Of a stretch of 10,923 nt of DNA, positions 5,826-10,923 are shown piece by piece (position 1 is the stretch's first letter; each line of letters opens with the position of its first letter). The stretch comes from an uncultured Lachnospiraceae bacterium (GTDB taxonomy: Bacteria; Bacillota; Clostridia; Lachnospirales; Lachnospiraceae): contig CADBRG010000099.1 in NCBI GenBank assembly GCA_902797015.1, forward strand, positions 1 to 10,923, given 5' to 3'. The notes under the pieces were generated by a model, which was not told the DNA's origin, made no database searches, and worked only from the letters and a program-made list of their open reading frames with translations. The translations under genes were made by a program, and so were the position numbers.

Positions 5826-7361
5826 ATGATTAAAAGAGGATTGGATGTCAAACTGAACGTGAAACCGATTTTCCTGGGACTGCAGCATAATTATTATTAT
5901 GAAGGTCCTTGCAGATTTGCAAAAGGAGAAGCGCTGACGCCGGAATATGAAGCAATTCTGGCACAGGAGCTGAAGACAAAATTCTTTGAGGATGTCAAAG
6001 CAGCAATGCCGGATGCAGTTCATTTAATGGAAGAAGTATTCCTGCCATGCCACGACAACTGGGTTGTTCCGGAAGAAGCTTTTGACGCTATGACAAAAGA
6101 TCCGGAAGGTGAGATCGATGCGTTTATGATCTCCGGCGGTATCGCCCGTTCCGGTCTGGTGATCGAGCTGGCTGAGCGGACGAAAAAACCGGTGATTCAG
6201 GATCCGTATACCTGCTGTGATCTGACTGCAGTAACTGCTTCGATCCGTGCAAGAGGGATCGAGTGCTATGCACCGCTGACATGGGACGGCGTTGCACAGC
6301 TGATGCGAGTGCTCCGTGTGCGCAAAGCATTAAAAGAAGCGAAAGTTCTTTGTGCAGTACGTTTTGATTCCAACGCGTCCAAGAGCGGAAACGATACATT
6401 TGTTTCTCTGGATATGGCAACCCAGAAATTCGGTACGCATTTCCGTTTCATCAACGTACACGAGTTTATGGATTACTTAAATCCGCTTCCGGAAGGCGGC
6501 AACTACACCACGCCGGGACGTATGGATACACCGAACGTGACAGAAGAAGATATTAAAGAAGCAGAGCAGATGGCGGCAGATCTGATCGCAAATGCAGATG
6601 ACTGCACAATCGAACAGGAGCATCTGGCAAAATCCTGCAGAGCACATGTCCTGATCAAGAAGCTTCTTGAGCTGCATGACTGCTGTGGATTTACCGCACC
6701 GTGCCCGGATCTCTGCTCTACCAGAAGAGTAAACGAAGAAAAAGTTACGCTTTGCCTGAATCATTCTCTGTGCAATGAAATGGGTATCCCGTCAGCTTGT
6801 GAGTATGACGTAGACGGCGTTCTGACGATGCTGATCCTTGAGACCATCAGCAATCAGCCGGCATATATGGGTAATACCAACCCGCTGGTTTATGAAAACG
6901 GTACGATTCGTCCGATGAGACGTTTCAATATTGAAGACATTGCAGACGTAGAAGATCTGACCAATCTGTATCATACCGCACATTCCACACCGAACCGTAA
7001 GATGAAGAGCGGTATCGGCGGCGAAAATGCACACTATGGACTGCGTCATTTCGCATATGACCAGGGCTTTGGCGGATGCTTCCGTTATCACTTTGATCAG
7101 GATAAGGGCCAGGAGATCACCCTGTGCCGGATCTCTCCGGACTGCACGAAGCTGTTTGTCGGAAAAGGCGAGATCGTTGGCGGTGGCGACTACGATCTGG
7201 ATAACTGCAACGGTTATGTAGTATTCCGTGTAGCGGATCAGAAAGAATTCTATGAAGCACAGCTTTCCTTCGGAAACCATCTGCCGCTTGTATATGGCGA
7301 TTACGCAGATGATCTGGCACTGTTAGGCAAGACATTGGGACTGGAAGTCGTTCAGGTATAA
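5826..7361 (+). CDS. L-fucose/L-arabinose isomerase-superfamily protein
   Basis: This 511-residue protein belongs by pattern to the COG2407-type sugar isomerase superfamily, metal-dependent aldose-ketose isomerases. Family marks are GIPSACEYDVDGVLTMLIL at 320-338 (Glu326 and an Asp as likely metal ligands), GNHLPLVYGD at 483-492 (His485) and the LGLEVV end. It differs from true L-fucose isomerase in detail, so the substrate is open. It is Cys-rich, with 19 cysteines, including CC at 130-131 and CCGFTAPCPDLC at 286-297. The ATG at 5826 is preferred over an upstream TTG at 5808 because AAGGAGG at 5814-5820 precedes it by five bases. It is the first gene of the operon with SufE, an ACP-like protein and an anion permease. 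No signal peptide is seen, so it is cytoplasmic. Confidence 0.75.
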   Translation: MIKRGLDVKLNVKPIFLGLQHNYYYEGPCRFAKGEALTPEYEAILAQELKTKFFEDVKAAMPDAVHLMEEVFLPCHDNWVVPEEAFDAMTKDPEGEIDAFMISGGIARSGLVIELAERTKKPVIQDPYTCCDLTAVTASIRARGIECYAPLTWDGVAQLMRVLRVRKALKEAKVLCAVRFDSNASKSGNDTFVSLDMATQKFGTHFRFINVHEFMDYLNPLPEGGNYTTPGRMDTPNVTEEDIKEAEQMAADLIANADDCTIEQEHLAKSCRAHVLIKKLLELHDCCGFTAPCPDLCSTRRVNEEKVTLCLNHSLCNEMGIPSACEYDVDGVLTMLILETISNQPAYMGNTNPLVYENGTIRPMRRFNIEDIADVEDLTNLYHTAHSTPNRKMKSGIGGENAHYGLRHFAYDQGFGGCFRYHFDQDKGQEITLCRISPDCTKLFVGKGEIVGGGDYDLDNCNGYVVFRVADQKEFYEAQLSFGNHLPLVYGDYADDLALLGKTLGLEVVQV

Positions 7362-7413
7362 AAGAGACTTAATCTTTATTTTCTGAAAACCAATGTTTCT
7401 CTACTCAACTGGC

Positions 7414-7432
7414 GGGGCGGTTCGTCCGCCCT
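7414..7432 (+). other. GC-rich hairpin between the isomerase and SufE genes
   Basis: GGGCGG (7415-7420) pairs with CCGCCC (7426-7431) around loop TTCGT, extendable by one G-T pair. There is no T-run, so it is not a standard terminator. It more likely protects the end of the isomerase mRNA or partly reduces downstream expression within the 95-base gap. Confidence 0.4.
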
Positions 7433-7456
7433 GTCTCCCCCTGAAAGGGTGATGAC

Positions 7457-7885
7457 ATGACGGCAGAAGAAATAATGACAATCGCAGAACTGGAACAGAC
7501 CTTTATCGATGATCTGAATATGCTGGGCGACTGGTTTCTGCAATATGAGTATCTGCTGGAGATCTCTACGGAGCTTCCGAAAATCCCGGAAGAAAAAAGA
7601 ACGGCAGAGAACAAAGTGCCGGGCTGCCAGTCCGGTGTATGGCTGGACATTTGTCAGAAAGACGGCAAGGTCTTTGTTACAGCTGACAGCGACGCGCTGA
7701 TCATCCGGGGAATCCTTTCGGTGATCGTTTCTTTATTAAATGACCGGACGCCGGAGGAAATCGTGGCATATGTACCGCGCTTCATAGAAGAGACGAATAT
7801 TAAGCAGCAGATTTCTACGGACCGTTTCAACGGGATCCATTCTGTGATCCAAAGCATACAGAAGGTCGCAGAAAAGTATGTTTGA
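7457..7885 (+). CDS. sufE: SufE-family cysteine desulfuration acceptor protein
   Basis: This 142-residue SufE-domain protein would accept persulfide sulfur from a SufS-type desulfurase and pass it on. The active-site loop VPGCQSGVW places the acceptor cysteine at residue 57, equivalent to the conserved SufE cysteine. The C-terminal ISTDRFNGIHSVIQSIQ matches the end of the fold. The length fits the family. AAAGGGTG upstream supports this ATG; an ATG five bases earlier meets a stop after two codons. Firmicutes more often use SufU than SufE, and no SufBCD scaffold genes are visible. It lies 95 bases after the isomerase gene and 18 before the next gene. The probable partner desulfurase is the SufS encoded about 2.1 kb downstream. 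CsdE is the alternative name. Confidence 0.9.
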   Translation: MTAEEIMTIAELEQTFIDDLNMLGDWFLQYEYLLEISTELPKIPEEKRTAENKVPGCQSGVWLDICQKDGKVFVTADSDALIIRGILSVIVSLLNDRTPEEIVAYVPRFIEETNIKQQISTDRFNGIHSVIQSIQKVAEKYV

Positions 7886-7903
7886 TATACGGGAGAACAT
7901 TGG

Positions 7904-8323
7904 ATGAATATTGATGACAGAAAGAAAATCGTAGCTCGTCTGCTCTCAAAGGCTAAGGAAGAGACACAAAAAGAAGCGGATCTGATCAGGAATGAACAGG
8001 ATCCGACATTGGATTTTATTTATGAGCATATCCGCAAATATGTGTTGTCAAAATTCCTGTTGGGACCGGATTGTGAGGAAACAAAGATCCGGGAACTGGC
8101 GAAGCTGAGTCTTGCAAGGACGATGAAGATCGATCCGAAGGTGATCCACAGTTTAGATCAGGCAACACCGTGTGATCATGCGACTTCAGAATCCGCGAAA
8201 AAGGTACTCCTTTTGTTTGCGGTTCAGAAGGATCTGGGGCTGAAGCCCAATCCGGAGAAGATTGCAAAAGTGGAAGATCTGCATGCGCTTGCACAGTATA
8301 TCTTCGAAGCAGAACGAGTTTGA
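7904..8323 (+). CDS. Small helical protein with an acyl-carrier-protein-like C-terminal half
   Basis: This 139-residue, soluble, mostly helical protein has no family I can name with certainty. Residues 1-32 are charged and could form a coiled coil. From about 60 on, the pattern resembles acyl carrier proteins: KIRELAKLSLARTMKIDPKV, then SAKKVLLLFAVQKDLGLKPN and IAKVEDLHALAQYIFE, like helices II-IV with the usual acidic-helix spacing. The Asp-Ser-Leu phosphopantetheine site is not present; the equivalent stretch reads CDHATSESAK, with Ser95, Ser97 and Cys90 as the only candidates. It starts 18 bases after sufE with CGGGAGAA as RBS, so it is co-transcribed. A partner role to SufE or to the isomerase is possible but unproved. 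Confidence 0.75.
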   Translation: MNIDDRKKIVARLLSKAKEETQKEADLIRNEQDPTLDFIYEHIRKYVLSKFLLGPDCEETKIRELAKLSLARTMKIDPKVIHSLDQATPCDHATSESAKKVLLLFAVQKDLGLKPNPEKIAKVEDLHALAQYIFEAERV

Positions 8324-8335
8324 GAAAGATCCAAA

Positions 8336-8357
8336 CCTGTTTCCGGAAACGGACAGG
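8336..8357 (+). other. Hairpin with GAAA tetraloop before the permease RBS
   Basis: CCTG (8336-8339) pairs with CAGG (8354-8357), and TCCG (8342-8345) with CGGA (8350-8353), with a two-T bulge and a stable GAAA loop. It lies 22 bases before the permease ATG, has no T-run, and could tune translation or mRNA stability. Confidence 0.35.
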
Positions 8358-8378
8358 ATGGTAATAAGGGGAGAATCT

Positions 8379-9818
8379 ATGAAAACATTTAAAAAAGAAT
8401 ATATCCATTATCTGATCGCGTTGATCATTGGAATCGTAATCGCAGTTGCACTGCCGGCGTCGAATGGATTGACGAACTATGGTGTGCGCGTGATCGCGAT
8501 CATGGTACCGTGTCTGTATCTGTGGCTGACCACGAATACGCACTGGACATCCCTGATGTGTTTGGCATTGCTGGTCTGCACACAGGCTGTCGAAGGCGGA
8601 CCGAATGCCATCTGGGCAGGATCTATGGGACATTTCGTAGTCATCACCGTTATGGTTTACATGCTGTTAAATGTATGTCTGACGGAAACGGGTGTTATTA
8701 ATAAGATCGCGATGTGGTTTGTATCGCGAAAGTTCATTGAAGGCAGACCATATGCTTTCATGACCATGTTCTTTGCATCAAATGTCATCATCGGTTTCTT
8801 TGTAGATAACCTTTCACTGGCGATCATTTATATCGGTATTGCGGAAGTTCTGTTAAAGAACATGGGCTGTGAGAAGGGCTCTCCGTTCTATACGACCATC
8901 ATGCTGGGAACCCTTTGGGGCAACTGCCTCCTTTCCATCTGCTCACCGATCGCTCACGCGCTGCCGAATATCATCATGGGTATCGCGGAAGCACAGGTAG
9001 GTGTACATATCACATATGCACAGTGGCTTGCATTTGGTGCGATCTATGCAGCGATCATCTTCGTTGTTATGATGATCATCATGCGGATCTGGAATCCGGA
9101 TACATCTGCATTTGTTAACTATGATGTTGAAAAAGTTCGCGCGGAAACACCAGCGCTGAGCAAAAATGGTAAGATCGCATCTGCTGTCTTTATCATTGTA
9201 GTAGCATTTGTTGTTATCCCGCAGATTTTCAAAACAGGAGCAGTTCTCGGATATCTGAATTCTCTCGGTGTTGTTATCCCGGCGATCTTTGGTGTAGTCG
9301 CTCTGGCACTGATCCGTTCAGACGGCAAACCGATCCTGGATGTGCCGGCTGCATTCCGTAAGGTTCCGTGGCCGCCGGTTATCTTCGCAGGCACCGTATC
9401 TGTCCTGGCAGTTCCGCTGTCCTCTGAGACAACCGGTATCAGCACCTGGCTGGGCAACGTACTTCGTCCGGTCATCGGCAATATGGGTCCGACCATGATC
9501 GTAGTTGTACTGGTACTTCTTGCGATCGTGATGACAAACTTCCTGTCAAATACGGTTACACAGGTACTGTTCTTTAGTATCGGTGCGATCCTGCTGGCAA
9601 ATTCGAACTACAGTCTTGCTGCATTTGCAGTAGTTATCGCAATTGCATCCGGTATGGCGACCATCACACCGTCCGCTTCGATCGTTTCTCCGTTCTATTT
9701 TGCAGAGAAGCATCTGACGATGAAGCCGATCCTGGCGCCGAACCTGATCTTTGTCGCTGCGTGCTTTGTAATCTGCGCCTTTATCGGTGTGCCTCTGGCT
9801 ACAGCGATCATAGGATAA
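8379..9818 (+). CDS. DASS/SLC13-type anion permease
   Basis: This 479-residue membrane protein has about a dozen hydrophobic segments and no signal peptide. It fits the divalent anion:sodium symporter/ion transporter superfamily, whose members import dicarboxylates, sulfate or related anions. The second family motif, NFLSNTVTQ, has SNT at 390-392; the equivalent first site reads FVDNLSLA (141-148) instead of SNT. PSAS at 431-434 and the re-entrant-like SSETTGIS (348-355) fit the fold. The start at 8379 is chosen because AAGGGGAGA precedes it and a basic MKTFKKEY leader precedes the first helix. An upstream in-frame ATG at 8262 would overlap the previous gene by 62 bases. It is the last gene of the operon and the probable importer of the pathway substrate. 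Confidence 0.85.
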   Translation: MKTFKKEYIHYLIALIIGIVIAVALPASNGLTNYGVRVIAIMVPCLYLWLTTNTHWTSLMCLALLVCTQAVEGGPNAIWAGSMGHFVVITVMVYMLLNVCLTETGVINKIAMWFVSRKFIEGRPYAFMTMFFASNVIIGFFVDNLSLAIIYIGIAEVLLKNMGCEKGSPFYTTIMLGTLWGNCLLSICSPIAHALPNIIMGIAEAQVGVHITYAQWLAFGAIYAAIIFVVMMIIMRIWNPDTSAFVNYDVEKVRAETPALSKNGKIASAVFIIVVAFVVIPQIFKTGAVLGYLNSLGVVIPAIFGVVALALIRSDGKPILDVPAAFRKVPWPPVIFAGTVSVLAVPLSSETTGISTWLGNVLRPVIGNMGPTMIVVVLVLLAIVMTNFLSNTVTQVLFFSIGAILLANSNYSLAAFAVVIAIASGMATITPSASIVSPFYFAEKHLTMKPILAPNLIFVAACFVICAFIGVPLATAIIG

Positions 9819-9862
9819 TAATAGCTTGCTAAGGCCAGATTATTAAGTGAATATATTGCTTT

Positions 9863-9899
9863 GCAAACGTGTCGGGCCCCCACCCGGCATGTTTGCTTT
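9863..9899 (+). terminator. Strong hairpin ending the isomerase-SufE-permease operon
   Basis: GCAAACGTGTCGGG (9863-9876) pairs fully with CCCGGCATGTTTGC (9883-9896), a 14-bp stem with two G-T pairs and loop CCCCCA. The T-tract is weak (TTTCT), so termination may be partial and allow some read-through into sufS. Confidence 0.7.
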
Positions 9900-9919
9900 C
9901 TGGTAGATTGTTTCTGCAG

Positions 9920-9949
9920 ATGGCAATCACAATCTGTCTGTGCTATGAT
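9920..9949 (+). promoter_or_regulatory. Extended -10 promoter of the SufS gene
   Basis: TATGAT at 9944-9949 is preceded by TGC (extended -10) and, 18 bases further upstream, by ATGGCA (9920-9925; 4 of 6 consensus positions). Transcription would start near 9956, a leader of about 25 bases. This indicates that sufS can be expressed separately from the upstream operon. Confidence 0.5.
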
Positions 9950-9981
9950 GGTTAGACAAAGCGAAGGGGGATGATAGATCA

Positions 9982-10923
9982 ATGACGGAAAACATCTGGA
10001 GAAAGGATTTTCCAATCCTGGATCAAGAAATATATGGCAAGCCACTGGTGTATCTGGACAATGCAGCAACGAGCCAGATGCCGGTGCAGGTGATGGAACG
10101 CCTGGCAGAGCATTATAAACAAGACCATGCAAACATCCACAGAGGGATTCATTATCTGAGTGAGAGATCGACAGAGGCTGTGGAGCAGGCGAGAAAAACG
10201 ATACAGGATTTTATCGGTGCAAAGGAAGTAGATGAGATCATTTTCACACAGGGAACGACGGACAGCATCCATCTGGTTGCGGCAGGAATCGCAGAGGAAT
10301 TGCGGTGTTTCGTGCAGGAAGCAGTTGAGGCATCTGCGTCTGACGGGGGTCGTATCGGAATCGTCACAACCCAGATGGAGCACCATTCCGATTATGTACC
10401 GTGGCAGCAGGTCTGCAAACAGACCGGAGCAGAGTTTTTTGTCTGCCCGGCGCCGGATGGGGAACTGGATCTGGAGACTTTGGAAAACATCCTGAAAAAC
10501 AATAAGATTCGACTGGTGGCATGTGCACATGTCTCTAATCTGACGGGAACCGTGAATCCGTTAGACGTGATCATTCCTCTTGCACATCGCTACGGGGCAG
10601 AGGTGTTGGTCGACGGCGCACAGGGAATCCTGCATCAGCCGGTCGATGTACAGGCACTTGACTGCGAGTACTATTGTTTTTCCGGACACAAGATGGTCGG
10701 CCCGACCGGGATCGGTGTCCTTTACGGAAAACGGGAATGCCTGGAGAAGCTGCCGCCGGTGCGCTTTGGCGGAGGAAGGGTAGATATCGTCACAGAAGAA
10801 GAGACAACCTGGGGACCGATTCCGCATCGGTTTGAAGCAGGGACACCCAATATTGCAGGGATCATCGGACTTGGGGCAGCGGTTGATTATCTGATGTCAC
10901 ATGATATCGATGCGATGCATGCA
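9982..10923 (+). CDS. sufS: SufS-type cysteine desulfurase, 3'-truncated by the window edge
   Basis: The first 314 residues of a group II pyridoxal-phosphate cysteine desulfurase are visible. The enzyme would convert cysteine to alanine and leave a persulfide for SufE. Marks are YLDNAATSQMP (24-34), NIHRGIHYLS (51-60), TQMEHHSDYVPW (130-141), the cofactor site VLVDGAQG (208-215), Lys237 in FSGHKMVGPTGIG, and RFEAGTPN (283-290). The catalytic cysteine loop and the C-terminus lie beyond the window. A stretch at about 108-124 (CFVQEAVEASASDGG) looks inserted relative to standard SufS. AAGGGGG lies 11 bases upstream of this ATG; the ATG at 9971 stops after four codons. It is the likely partner of the SufE encoded upstream. 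CsdA would be the alternative name. Confidence 0.93.
   Translation, partial: MTENIWRKDFPILDQEIYGKPLVYLDNAATSQMPVQVMERLAEHYKQDHANIHRGIHYLSERSTEAVEQARKTIQDFIGAKEVDEIIFTQGTTDSIHLVAAGIAEELRCFVQEAVEASASDGGRIGIVTTQMEHHSDYVPWQQVCKQTGAEFFVCPAPDGELDLETLENILKNNKIRLVACAHVSNLTGTVNPLDVIIPLAHRYGAEVLVDGAQGILHQPVDVQALDCEYYCFSGHKMVGPTGIGVLYGKRECLEKLPPVRFGGGRVDIVTEEETTWGPIPHRFEAGTPNIAGIIGLGAAVDYLMSHDIDAMHA

Noticed and set aside
5595..6023. A 142-codon minus-strand frame between the regulator and the isomerase gene
   Set aside because: It overlaps the isomerase start, and no RBS or family resemblance is visible; the region reads better as leader plus a plus-strand LacI-like relic.
8262..8378. Upstream ATG at 8262 for the permease
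   Set aside because: It would add 39 polar residues, overlap the previous gene by 62 bases and lacks an RBS; 8379 has both a good RBS and a typical membrane-protein start.
8016..8633. A 205-codon open frame on the minus strand across the ACP-like and permease genes
   Set aside because: It runs antisense through two well-supported genes and has a low-complexity Arg, Cys, Ser and Pro-rich product and no RBS.

Overview
The window looks like a chromosomal stretch of an anaerobic, low-to-moderate GC Firmicute, most likely a Clostridia/Lachnospiraceae-type gut bacterium. This rests on strong AGGAGG-type ribosome binding sites, Rho-independent terminators, a PucR/CdaR-type regulator, and the style of the zinc-ribbon membrane protein. 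The assignment is inferred from protein style; no rRNA or tRNA gene is present to confirm it.

Layout. (1) Bases 1-2462 are an IS91-like HUH insertion element. A tyrosine recombinase overlaps by one base with a Y2-type HUH transposase, and the pair is enclosed by related inverted ends that each carry a subterminal hairpin. (2) Bases 2463-2916 hold a terminator just outside the element, then a self-contained transcription unit (promoter, strong RBS, terminator) for a 40-residue single-pass membrane protein. (3) Bases 3020-3799 encode a zinc-ribbon, one-TM protein whose outer tail is almost only Asp, Ser, Tyr, Trp and Gly. It converges, with three bases between stop codons, on a PucR/CdaR-type regulator on the minus strand (3803-5383). 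(4) The 442-bp divergent region 5384-5825 carries a 20-bp-phased direct repeat, a TATAAT promoter with an overlapping inverted repeat, and a decayed C-terminus of a LacI-type regulator. (5) Bases 5826-9818 are a probable operon: a Cys-rich L-fucose/L-arabinose isomerase-superfamily protein, a SufE-type sulfur acceptor, a small helical protein with an acyl-carrier-protein-like C-terminal half, and a DASS/SLC13-type anion permease. (6) After a strong hairpin, a separate promoter drives a SufS-type cysteine desulfurase that runs off the right edge.

How the genes may work together. SufS and SufE normally form a relay that takes sulfur from cysteine as a persulfide. Here no SufB, SufC, SufD or SufU gene is visible; the relay instead flanks a sugar-isomerase-like enzyme, an ACP-like protein and a carboxylate/sulfate-type permease, opposite a PucR regulator. 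The most interesting reading is an undescribed catabolic or sulfur-handling pathway for an imported organic anion. The gene families are well supported, but the pathway is inference and the substrate cannot be read from the sequence.
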